A stretch of DNA of 64,000 bases from Sipunculus nudus (lineage: Eukaryota > Annelida > Sipuncula > Golfingiida > Sipunculidae): assembly GCA_026874595.1 (NCBI GenBank), contig CM049306.1, forward strand, positions 1,874,019 through 1,938,018, written 5' to 3'. This document shows, piece by piece, positions 48,203 through 59,472 of the stretch; position 1 is the first letter of the stretch; each line of letters starts with the position of its first letter. A program made the position numbers and the translations under genes. Under the pieces are notes generated by a model. The model did not search any database. It worked only from the letters and a program-made list of their open reading frames with translations, and was not told the origin of the DNA.

Positions 48203-50035
48203 GGATCGGATCTAGATTGTTATTTCTTTTATCATCACCAGCTTTTAGAATTCTGCAAACTGATATTCAACCATGAAAAAGTTAATACGCGCGTTCAACC
48301 GTAAAACAGTGTTCAGCTCGTTATGCACCATATAGATATCCAAGTGCAACTTTAACAAGTGAAAAATATTTCTGTTTTCAAGCCCAAAGTCTTACAATCC
48401 AATATTTCAACTTAGTTGCTTTCGCCCGAGGATCATGCAGTCCGCTGCTTTGACATGTTCACATTTCTTCTTATGCTTTTTTTCTAAAAACAACGTGATC
48501 CACACGCGTCGTGTGTAAACTGTGTAAAGATATGTATTCAATCCTGTAAAAAATGTTTTGGTAAATATCCACGATGATGCCATATGCCAGTCCTCACGCT
48601 CAATTATTTCATTTAAACTGGGATTAACTGTGAATGGTTCGGCGTGTTTTTATTTTCAATTTTCTTTTTCTGTGGTGAAACGTTCATATAAATAAACTAA
48701 ATCTCTATCATATCCAAGACCCATCTTCACATCCTAATTGTCCCTTTTGGATAATCTCGACACTTTTGTCCGAGTGTTTTTATCAGTAACCTTCATTTCG
48801 TCATCTCAATCCTCGCGGGATCAATCTACTCGCCCTTATTGTCTCTTACTCTGGTTTTACGGACCGAGGTTAATCTCCAAAGGATAACTTTGTTTCCAAG
48901 TCTCCAAGGGACGAGCCGTGCGCATGCGGAGTGACAGGTGCTATTGTCTAGGTATATTACCGTTTTACGTTTTCCAATTCAACCCGAAATAACGTGCTGG
49001 GTTGACATGATCCATGCTTCCATATCATGTTCCAGGCTGATCAGGTCGGCATTTTGAAGTAGAGTTTTCTGTTTGCTTCAGACTTGTGATTGCCTGGCGG
49101 CCTGGAGAGTAGCCTTGTAATCATGCGATGTATAACGTTGGACCATTATGTGATCGATCTGCAATACGGACATGACCCTACAATAAACGTCTTCTCGATC
49201 TGTCTAAATTTGCTCTTACGGTGTGTTTACCCAAGATCATTATATCGCTGATGACACTGAATTGAGGGTGATTTTTGGAATGAAAGACTCTGTCGACAAT
49301 CGGTGGTTCTGCCTATGTTGACATGCATTATTGCTGTATATTCAGGTCACTTTGTATGATCTCATATCACCACGCGTACGGCAGGTCCTCGGGTTACAAG
49401 GACGAGTGTTTAAACAACCATCAAATATCTAAAAGTTTTTACTGTCCACATTTACGCGTTCGTGTGCAAGGTCTGGGGAACTCTGTATAACTAATGCTGG
49501 TATATGTATTTATACTTGCGTGTTTACTTCAGTTCATTACATATAAGTAGAGCCTGAGTTTATTTACCTACCACTCTCTTTGCTGGTAAGGACTACCCTG
49601 TATACATATAAACCTACTATATTTATATTGACAATTAACACAGTTAACATATCATTATTCCCGTATTTCTCATTTTAAAGCAAAACTCAGTATAGCAGTC
49701 ACGTTTAATGGAGAACGTTCCTAAATGTCTAGTTGCATTCCAAGTTTCTTTTACTTTTCGAATTAACTTGAGTTTTCATTATGGTATGTGTTCATTCTAT
49801 ATAAAAACATCATAAAGAATGTATATTTATTTTTTTACCCACTTGTCTGTTAATCATTTTTAAGCTAATTAATCTAAAAATTTGCGTCATTTCACCTGCG
49901 TATTAATTCGCAAATTTAATATAAATGTTCTGTAGAAAATGCAGCGTTGACTGTAAAAAAAATGTGACAGATGGGTCACGTCGCCCAGCTGAGTTTTGGA
50001 AAATTTTACCAAATGCAAAATATGCTTATTTCTTT

Positions 50036-50037
<2 letters not shown>
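48203..50037. other. Unique intergenic or intronic DNA
   Basis: No repeats, RNA genes or convincing frames. If the 48199 donor is used, this would be the start of an intron. Confidence 0.5.

Positions 50038-50120
<83 letters not shown>
50038..50120. repeat. (TA)n microsatellite
   Basis: About 80 bp of alternating TA, interrupted twice by TTTA. The 65-residue frame at 49925-50122 ends in translated TA repeat and is not a gene. Confidence 0.97.
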
Positions 50121-50121
<1 letters not shown>

Positions 50122-51129
50122 AAACGATGAAAAAAAAACAACTGTAAATTCACTTAAATATGTTTCACGGGATGCGACCCGATCCTCAGGTGAATGTTAT
50201 TAGCTGAATGTCGTCATCGTTATCATCGTTATATCGCTCTGGCCTTGTATGAAGGCCATCATAGAGCACTTTACACCGGAGGGAGGAAATGGCCCTGCTA
50301 ACTGGTGATAATCAAATATTAAATATATGTTTGCCAAACTAATAATGTGCACTTTTTTGGACTATATCAAAGATGCAAGAGCCTCTCATGATTCAATATT
50401 TCATTATTATAGTATCATTATTTCAGCTATATAACAGTAATATTATTATAGAACAAGGAAGAAAATCAAAATTAGAATAAAAATACACATTAAATTTATT
50501 ACCTGAAATAAAATGCTGTAAAAAATTAAAATTTTCCATTTTCAAAGGAGCATAAAATAAAATTGATAAAATATATTGTACTGTGTAATACATGTAAATT
50601 GGGGTCTGAAACTATTTAATAATGCAACACGGGAAAAGCGTGATGTGCACAAGCGTTATTTGACCTACAAAAAATGTGTTAATGTTATTTATAATTCTGA
50701 AAACAAGTTACACATATTTCCATATACAAATTCCAAACAATTTAATCATGGCTAAAAGTAACACCTATCATGGCTTTAATATATCATTTATAAGACTGAA
50801 CATTTTACAATTAACAGCTATATACTTAAGATATAAATTGCAAAACACTTGCATTAATTCAACACATAAACAAAACAGGATTGTTACTGACTGTCTTAAT
50901 GCCATAATTAAATCTTAAAATGTGTCTACAAGTACTTGTCGTACTTGTTGCAATAAAACTAATGATCCAGTCCACAGGTGCAAGGCCTCGATGGAAAGGG
51001 GAAGGGGCGGGGTTAATGGTGGGAGTTACATATACACATACATATTTATATACACAAGATATAAAATTTAATTCAACAGTGCTTATAGGCAAAAAATTAT
51101 TCATAATAATTAAATTTTTAAATTTAAAA
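50121..51129. other. AT-rich intergenic DNA
   Basis: Nothing beyond short AT-rich frames. A GC-rich stretch, AAAGGGGAAGGGGCGGGG, at about 50995-51012 stands out but has no partner feature. Confidence 0.5.
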
Positions 51130-51956
51130 TAGACAGAGAGATAGTCAAACAAAGCCTATCATTTTATTTCAAATTCTGCTGAGGCAGGAAAATAATAAAA
51201 TTATGTTTGCATAAGATCAAATCGTTTATCAATTTTATAAATTTTATACATTTGCGATATAACACATATAACTGAATATATAAGTTAATTCATAATTCTA
51301 AACTGCATCAACATTTACTAATAATTTGGTCAGATAACGTCACATTATGTACACAGATGTATATATTTATTAACCACAATAATATTATAAATTTGCAAAA
51401 CAATAAATATATGAAAATAATATGTGATTCAGAATTCACAGTTCTAAAGTGCACCACTATCCATAATTTGGCTCATATATTATCAAATAATACATACTGA
51501 TGGGTTTAATTGTATTTTAATTTCCTAATAATTAAAAGAAAATTAATTTCTTTTACAATGCTACATTACCACAACATGGCATCTTCAGGATTACTCCTTG
51601 AATTGATATTTCAAGAAAATGTTTGTATATTGGAGTGGAAACAGCATTACAATATAGGAAATTCAGTTCAAGCAATAACAGTCACTGCTAAACACTTGGT
51701 GGGTGGGTGTGGAGGTGGTTGTATCAGAATAACTGCACACCTGCCCCAAGCAGGGGATCTCCCCCAGTGACCCATGATAAATCAGGTATCCTGGCACAGC
51801 TGACCTCCAGTAACCAAAAGTGGGCTGGCTGGAGTTTCACCATGCAAGTGAATACAATAAGAGCCTTCCAAAAATTCAATAACTAGCCTAATTTTCAAGC
51901 TTTTATTTTTAAATTTAAGATTTTAACAGCTTATAAAAATAATTAAATATGTAAAA
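51130..51956. repeat. Tandem duplication of about 0.83 kb, copy 1
   Basis: It begins ATAGACAGAGAGAT and shares, in order, TTCTGCTGAGGCAGGAAAAT, GTTTGCATAAGATCA, TGGCACAGCTGACCTCCAGT and CAATAACTAGCCTAATTT with the copy about 828 bp downstream. The copies differ by many substitutions and small indels, so the duplication is old. An 86-residue frame at 51510-51770 is not preserved in the second copy. Confidence 0.88.
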
Positions 51957-52750
51957 ATAGACAGGGAGATCAACAAACAAAGCCAATCACTTAATTCCAT
52001 ATTCTGCTGAAGCAGGAAAATAATAAGCAAAATGTTTGCATAAGATCACATTGTTTATCAATTTTATACATTTTATACATTTGCAATATAACATATAAAA
52101 CTGAATGTATATGTTGATTCACAATTCTAAGCTGTATCAACATTTATTAATAATTTGGTCAGATAACATCACTTTATGCACACAGATGTATTTATTTTTA
52201 AGACATAAATTTTATAAATTTGCAAAACATCAAATATAAAAAAAAATAACATTTGATTTAGAATTCACAATTTTAAATTGCACCACTATATATCCATCAC
52301 CTGGCTCATATATTATCAAATTATGCATACTGATGGGTTGAATTATATTTTGATTCGCTAAAATTGTTTAAAAGGAATTAATTTCTTTTAAAATGCTACA
52401 TATGTTACCACATGGCATCTTCTGGAGTAAAGAATTACTCCTTGAATTATTAATTAAAAAGTTTTGTATACAGCATTACAATTAAGGAAATGCAGTTCAA
52501 ACAATAACAATTACTGCTTAACACTTGGTGGGTTAGTATGAGAATAACAGCATGTACACCAGCCACTGCAAGGTTCCCCCCAGTGGCCCATGATAAATCG
52601 GGTACCCTGGCACAGCTGACCTCCAGTTACCAGAAGTCAGCTAGCTGGATTTTCACTGTGCCAGTCAAATTGAGTGAATACAATAAGAGCCTCCAAAACA
52701 AATTCAATAACTAGCCTAATTTCTAGATTTTATTTTCAAGTTTATATTTT
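51957..52750. repeat. Tandem duplication of about 0.83 kb, copy 2
   Basis: It begins ATAGACAGGGAGATC and keeps the same order of shared words as copy 1. It has lost the GTGGGTGTGGAGG segment near 51705 of copy 1. Confidence 0.88.
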
Positions 52751-53214
52751 AACAGATATAATCCTTATGTGTAAATGTTGTGAAACTTGAATGAAAATAG
52801 GTACAGGAAAAAAAACGTGCCATGGCCAAGGTTGGGCAAAATTTAAGGTACTGATTTTAAATTTACGCTAATAACTTTAAAAAATTGCGATTCAGATCTA
52901 ATTTTGGGTATACAATTGATTTTTGATAAAATGAAATTATATCCGTTAAAAAAGTCACTAGCTACAACAATTCTCAGGTTAAGTGAGCAAATATCTTTCC
53001 TGTTTTTTACAACATGCATGATGTTCAGGCCCATAACTTCAAGAATTTACACAATACTGACCAACTTTCTGGTATGAACATAGGAAATATATAAAGAAAT
53101 GGTTATATAAAATATGATCGAATCAGATAAGTGATTTTGATATTAGTCAGTCTTTTAGTGTGACAATGGGTTTTTATTAGGAAATTTAGTTTTTTCCTTA
53201 ACTGACCCAACTGT
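52751..53214. other. AT-rich intergenic DNA
   Basis: No gene is supported. The phrasing of the sequence (CCATAACTTCAAGAATTTAC) resembles the palindrome-bearing repeat family, but I could not align it. Confidence 0.4.
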
Positions 53215-53320
53215 CGGTTGATAGGAGATTCTGGGACATATAACTGTTATGCCGAATTTCGGGTTCATAGGTCCAACGGTTTCAAAACGTGCCCTGTTAA
53301 TGGACAGACGATAAGACGGC
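53215..53320 (+). repeat. Solo fragment of the 17-20 kb repeat family
   Basis: GGTCCAACGGTTTCAAAACG, GCCCTGTTAATGGACAGACG and the following GACGG words parallel the 3' end of the 340-bp units (GGTTCAGCGGTTACGATTTG, then GGTTAACGGACGGACAGAC near 20435-20475). It is a single truncated copy 33 kb away from the array. Confidence 0.6.
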
Positions 53321-54098
53321 ACGACGATCGCACAGCTGACCAACAAAGGACCACCGCTATAGCTCAGTTGACTTATGGTCAGCTAAAAATGGTTGGCATT
53401 TTGTGATGTATTTGCAGTTTTAATCAAATTGTTTGTCTGCTTGCGCATACATGGAGTAGCAATTATCTGACCTTCTAGTAGTCCATGAATATATGTCCAT
53501 ATTGTCCATAAACAATCCAGTAATTTATAACATAAACAAAGACATCAGCTGTATATAACTTTGGGGTTCCATTTAATGGGCCGACGTTAAAATGCTTGAA
53601 AAGCTTTCTTGTCGCCAGTTGGTTTTTCACTGCTGTGATTCATTGTCCCATTTCACGATTGGTAAGGCATTATTACATAAGCAGCAACAGTGGGCTGCTA
53701 TTTGACAGCGAGTCAGCCATGACAGCCTGACAGGATAAATCTCCATTGGATCAAAATTATATAGGCATACTCCTCCACATCCTCCGCTGGATAGTCTCCA
53801 TATAGCTATCATAGAATACTTAAAGGTGTTGATAATTAGGCCACCCCAGTCACCCTCTAGCCTGCCCTGAGACTACCAGTAAATATTTGACTGCTGAGGA
53901 TGATGCAATAAAGATGATACATCCTAATGAGAAATTGACCACCAGACAGATGAGTAACACAGACAAAGGGACTGCTTCTTATTTATTTAATTAAATTTTA
54001 CAGAGTCAGTCTTAGTTTGATCAAGTTTAATCCATTATCATCAGAAACAGACCCGCTTACCGATCAATTACAATGGCGTCAATTTTTCTTCAAGGGTT
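53321..54098. other. Intergenic DNA, no feature seen
   Basis: No convincing open frame, RNA gene or repeat. Confidence 0.5.
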
Positions 54099-54118
54099 GG
54101 GGGGGGGGGGGGGGGGGG
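54099..54118. repeat. Homopolymer G run of 20
   Basis: Twenty consecutive G on the plus strand. Length is likely to be unreliable in any assembly. Confidence 0.9.
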
Positions 54119-54369
54119 AGATGACTTGCAGCCACACACACGTATACCTTTTTAGCGTCTGTATGATACATTTCAAAAATATATACTCAATTACATTTCA
54201 AATATATTAAAAGGTAATATTAAAAGGATTGAGAAAATAAGGTCTAATGTTTATAAGAACAAGTTAATTCTAAACCTGGTTTAGATATTATATTTCATAG
54301 AAAACTCGTAAATAGCACCCAAGTTTATAATGCTATTGTTTAATTTATTTCATTAGCATTATATAAATA

Positions 54370-54583
54370 TAATTCCCTGAATAGTGGGGGGGGGGGGAGA
54401 ATGATCACATTGATCATCCCCTCCCCGACCCCCTTTGCCTAAAATGGTCTGTGTTGGGGGATGGGGGGGGGGGGGGTAGATATATACCCAAAACTCCCAC
54501 CTTACCCTCAACCCCCCCCCCCCCCCCCCATTATTGACGCCCCTGATCATGAAAATATATCATATAATTGCATTCAGGGAATA
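54370..54583. repeat. Inverted-repeat segment with facing G and C runs
   Basis: ATTCCCTGAAT near 54371 and its reverse complement ATTCAGGGAAT near 54573 bracket the segment. Inside are G runs (about 54386-54397 and 54463-54476) and a C run (about 54512-54528) that can pair with either G run, plus TGATCACATTGATCA. It could be a fold-back element or a recombination product. Confidence 0.5.
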
Positions 54584-54649
54584 TCTCACAAAGTTGAAGT
54601 CAGTAAAGTAACTGAACTGCTGTTCAACGATGCACCCATCCACATCATT

Positions 54650-57600
54650 CCTATCTGCAACAAGCTCATTCTGAATGCCATATATGACGCTCCCATCCTG
54701 ACCAAGCCCGTTCTGAATGCAAAGGTCGACGCGCCCATCCTGACCAAGCCCGTTCGGAATGCCAGGAAAGACGCGCCCATCCTGACCAATCCCGTTCTGA
54801 ATGCCAGGGTCGACGCGCCCATCCTGACCAAGCTTGTTCTGAATGCAAGGATCGACGCGCCCATCCTGACCAAGCTTGTTCTGAATGCCAGGGTCGACGC
54901 GCCCATCCTGACCAAGCTTGTTCGGAATGCCAGGGTCGACGCGCCCATCCTGACAAAGCCCGTTCGGAATGCCAGGGTCGACGCGCCCATCCTGACCAAG
55001 CTTGTTCTGAATGCCAGGATCGACGCGCCCATCCTGACCAAGCCCGTTCTGAATGCCAGGACAGACGCGCCCATCCTGACCAAGCCCGTTCTGAATGCCA
55101 GGACAGACGCGCCCATCCTGACCAAGCTTGCTCTGAATGCCCATCTGGACCAAGCTTGTTCTGAATGCCAGGAACAACACGCCCATCCTGACCAAGCTTG
55201 TTCTGAATGCCAGGATCGACTCGCCAATCCTGACCAAGCTTGTTCTGAATGCCAGGAGAGACTCGCCCATCCTGACCAAGCCTGTTCTGAATGCCAGGAC
55301 AGACTCGCCCATCCTGACCAAGCCCGTTCTGAATGCCAGGGTCGACGTGCCCATCCTGACCAAGCCCGTTCTGAATGCAAGGATCAACACGCACATCCTG
55401 ACCAAGCTCGTTTTGATTTCCAGGATCGACTCGCCCATCCTGACCAAGCCCGTTCTGAATGCCAGGGTCAACTCGCCCATCCTGACCAAGCTCGTTCTAA
55501 ATGCCCATCTGGACCAAGCTCGTTCTGAATGCCTGGATCAACTTGCCCATCCTGACCAAGCTTGTTCTGAATGCCAGGAACAACACGCCCATCCTGACCA
55601 AGCTTGTTCTGAATGCCAGGATCGACTCGCCAATCCTGACCAAGCTTGTTCTGAACGCCAGGATCGACTCGCCTCTCCTGACCAAACTTGTTCTGAATGC
55701 CAGGATCAACACGCCCATCCTGACCAAGCTTGTTCTGAATGCCAGGATCGACTCGACCATCTTGACCAAGCTTGTTCTGAATGCCAGGATCAACACGCCC
55801 ATCCTGACCAAGCTTGTTCTGAATGCCAGGATCGAATCGCCCATCCTGACCAAGTTTATTCTGAATGCCAGGATCGACTCGCCTATCCTGACCAATCTTG
55901 TTCTGAATGCCAGGATCGACTCGCCCATCCTGACCAAGCTTGTTCTGAATGCCAGGATCGACTCGCCCATCCTGACCAAGCTTGTTCTGATTTCCAGGAT
56001 CGACTCGCCCATCCTGACCAAGCTTGTTCTGAATGCCGGGATCGACTCGCCCATCCTGACCAAGCTTGTTCTGAATGCCAGGATCGACTCGCCTATCCTG
56101 ACCAAGCTTGTTCTTAATGCCAGGATCAACACGCCCATCCTGACCAAGCTTGTTCTGAATGCCAGGATCGACTCGCCCATCCTGACCAAGCTTGTTCTGA
56201 TTTCCAGGATCGACTCGCCCATCCTGACCAAGCTTGTTCTGAATGCCAGGATCGACTCGCCCATCCTGACCAAGCTTGTTCTGAATGCCAGGATCGACTC
56301 GCCTATCCTGACCAAGCTTGTTCTTAATGCCAGGATCAACACGCCCATCCTGACCAATCTTGTTCTGAATGCCAGGATCGACTCGCCAATCCTGACCAAG
56401 CTTGTTCTGAATGCCAGGATCAACACGCCCATGCTGACCAAGCTTGTTCTGAATGCCAGGATCGACTCGCCCATCCTGACCAAGCTTGTTCTGAATGCCA
56501 GGATCGACTCGCCCATCCTGACCAAGCTTGTTCTGATTTCCAGGATCGACTCGCCTATCCTGACCAAGCCCGTTCTGAATGCCAGGGTCAACACGCCCAT
56601 CCTGACCAAGCTCGTTCTAAATGCCCATCTGGACCAGGCTCGTTCTGAATGCCAGGATCTACTCGCCCATCCTGACCAAGCTTGTTCTGAATGCCAGGAT
56701 CTACACGCCCATCCTGACCAAGCTTGTTCTGAATGCAAGGATCGACTCGCCAATCCTGACCAAGCTTGTTCTGAACGCCAGGATCGACTCGCCTATCCTG
56801 ACCAAACTTGTTCTGAATGCCAGGATCGACTCGCCCATCCTGACCAAGCTTGTTCTGAATGCCAGGATCAACACGCCCACCCTGACCAAGCTTGTTCTGA
56901 ATGCCAGGATCGACTCGCCCATCCTGACCAAGCTTGTTCTGAATGCCAGGATCGACTCGCCCATCCTGACCAAGCTTGTTCTGAATGCCAGGATCGACTC
57001 GCTCATCCTGACCAAGCTTGTTCTGAATGCCAGGATCGACTCGCCCATCCTGACCTAGCTTGTTCTGAATGCCAGGGTCGACACGCACATCCTGACCAAG
57101 CTCGTTCTGAATGCCAGGATCGACGCGCCCATCTGACCAAGCCCGTTCTGAATGCCAAGGTCGACGCGCCCATCCTGAACAAGCCCGTTCTGAATGCAAG
57201 GATCAACACGCCCATCCTCACCAAGCTCGTTCTGAATGCCAGGATCTACGCGCCCATCCTGACCAAGCTCGTTCTGATTTCCAGGATCAACTCGCCCATC
57301 CTGACCAAGCCCGTTCTGAATGCCAGGGTCGACACGTCCATCCTGACAAAGCTCGGTCTAAATGCCCATCTGGACCAAGCTCGTTCTGAATGCCAGCATC
57401 AACTCGCCCATCCTGACCAAGCTTGTTCTGAATGCCAGGATCAACTCGCCCATCCTGACCAAGCTTGTTCTGAATGCCAGGATCAACTCGCCCATCCTGA
57501 CCAAGCTTGTTCTGAATGCCAGGATCAACACGCCCATCCTGACAAAGCTTGTTCTGAATGCCAGGATCGACTCGCCCATCCTGACCAAGCTTGTTCTGAA

Positions 57601-59240
57601 TGCCAGGATCAACTCGCCCATCCTGACCAAGCTTGTTCTGAATGCCAGGATCAACACGCCCATCCTGACCAAGCTTGTTCTGAATGCCAGGATCGACTCG
57701 CCAATCCTGACTAAGCTTGTTCTGAATGCCAGGATCGACTCGCCCATCCTGACCAAGCTTGTTCTGAATGCCAGGATCAACACGCCAATCCTGACCAAGC
57801 TTGTTCTGAATGCCAGGATCGACTCGCCCATCCTGACCAAACTTGTTCCGAATGCCAGGATCAACACGCCCATCCTGACCAAACTTGTTCTGAATGCCAG
57901 GATCAACACGCCCATCCTGACCAAGCTTGTTCTGAATGCCAGGATCGACTCGCCCATCCTGACCAAGCTTGTTCTGAATGCCAGGATCGACTCGCCCATC
58001 CTGACCAAGCTTGTTCTGAATGCCAAGATCGACTCGCCCATCCTGACCAAGCTTGTACTGAATGCCAAGATCGACTCGCCCATCCTGACCAAGCTTGTTC
58101 TGAATGCCAGGATCGACTCGCCCATCCTGACCAAGCTTGTTCTGAATGCCAGGATCAACACTCCCATCCTGACCAAGCTTGTTCTGAATGCAAGGATCAA
58201 CACTCCCATCCTGACCAAGCTTGTTCTGAATGCCAGGTTCAACACTTCCATCCTGACCAAGCTTGTTCTGAATGCCAGGATCGACTCGCCCATCCTGACC
58301 AAGCTTGTTCTGAATGCCAGGATCAACACTCCCATCCTGACCAAGCTTGTTCTGAATGCCAGTATCAACACGCCCATCCTGACCAAGCTTGTTCTGAATG
58401 CCAAGATCGACTCGCCCATCCTGACCAAGCTTGTCCTGAATGCCATGATCAACACTCCCATCCTGACCAAGCTTGTTGTGAATGCCAGGATCGACTCGCC
58501 CATCCTGACCAAGCTTGTTCTGATTTCCAGGATCAACTCGCCCATCCTGACCAAGCCCGTTCTGAATGCCAGGGTCGACTGGTCCATCCTGACAAAGTTC
58601 GGTCTAAATGCCCATCTGGACCAAGCTCTTTCTGAATGCCAGGATCAACTCGCCCATCCTGACCGAGCTTGTTCTGAATGCCAGGATCAACACGCCCATC
58701 CTGACCTAGCTTGCTCTGAATGCCAGGATCGACTCGCCAATCCTGACCAAGCTTGTTCTGAATGCCAGGATCGACTCGCCCATCCTGACCAAGCTTGTTC
58801 TGAATGCCAGGATCAACACGCCCATCCTGACCAAGCTTGTTCCGAATGCCAGGATCAACACGCCCATCCTGACCAAGCTTGTTCTGAATGCCAGGATCGA
58901 CTCGCCCATCCTGACCAAGCTTGTTCTGAATGCCAGGATCATAACTCCCATCCTGACCAAGCTTGTTCCGAATGCAAGGATCAACACGCCCATCCTGACC
59001 AAGCTTGTTCTGAATGCCATGATCGACTCGCCCATCCTGACCAAGCTTGTTCTGAATGCCAGGATCATAACTCCCATCCTGACCAAGCTTGTTGTGAATG
59101 CCAGGATCGACTCACCCATCCTGACCAAGCTTGTTCTGAATGGCAGGCTCGACTCGCCCATCCTGACCAAGCTTGTTCTTATTGCCAGGATCGACTCGCC
59201 CATCCTGAATAAGCTTGTTCTGATTGCCATGGTAGACATC
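54650..59240. repeat. 42-bp minisatellite, about 109 units, open in five frames
   Basis: The unit runs CTGAATGCCAGGATCGACTC then GCCCATCCTGACCAAGCTTGTT. The unit length is a multiple of three, so frames stay open for hundreds of codons: plus strand LNARIDSPILTKLV and ECQDRLAHPDQACS, and all three minus frames. Variants are ATCGACTCG, ATCAACACG or GTCGACGCG, and AAGCTT, AAGCCC or AAGCTC. Five short 28-bp units (near 55136, 55500, 56619, 57359, 58608) lack 14 bp and shift every frame, dividing the array into blocks. The longest frame (55501-57714, 737 codons) starts in such a short unit. Coding is not supported: the short units break each frame, and open frames on both strands are expected from the unit. 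Confidence 0.95.
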
Positions 59241-59472
59241 TAAAACTGGGAAATTGAATTTCCTCTGATCTTAGTTATAGCTCACAAATTACTTCCTGGC
59301 TGAACAGGAAAAGTGGAGAAACCACTAGAAAGGAGATCATTTTAATAATTCCTTTTGTTTCCATCTTGTGAGCCCTGGTTTAAATTCTGCACCTGTACTA
59401 AGATTCCAGAATTCCTCGACAATCACAGAAACATGCAGTTATGGTCTATTTTTCTATTGACTTTAAGTCTAA
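59241..59472. other. Spacer between the 42-bp and 52-bp arrays
   Basis: Short unique sequence with no gene visible. Confidence 0.5.

Noticed and set aside
49925-50122. 65-residue frame ending in poly Ile-Tyr
   Set aside because: The C-terminal half is the translated TA microsatellite.
53341-53390. tRNA-like TATAGCTCAGTTG
   Set aside because: It resembles a D-arm, but no T-arm or acceptor stem follows within the correct distance.
55501-57714. 737-residue frame as a repetitive protein gene
   Set aside because: The 42-bp unit leaves five frames open by itself, 28-bp short units shift the frame, and minus-strand frames of comparable length exist. There is no signal peptide, flanking domain or splice context.
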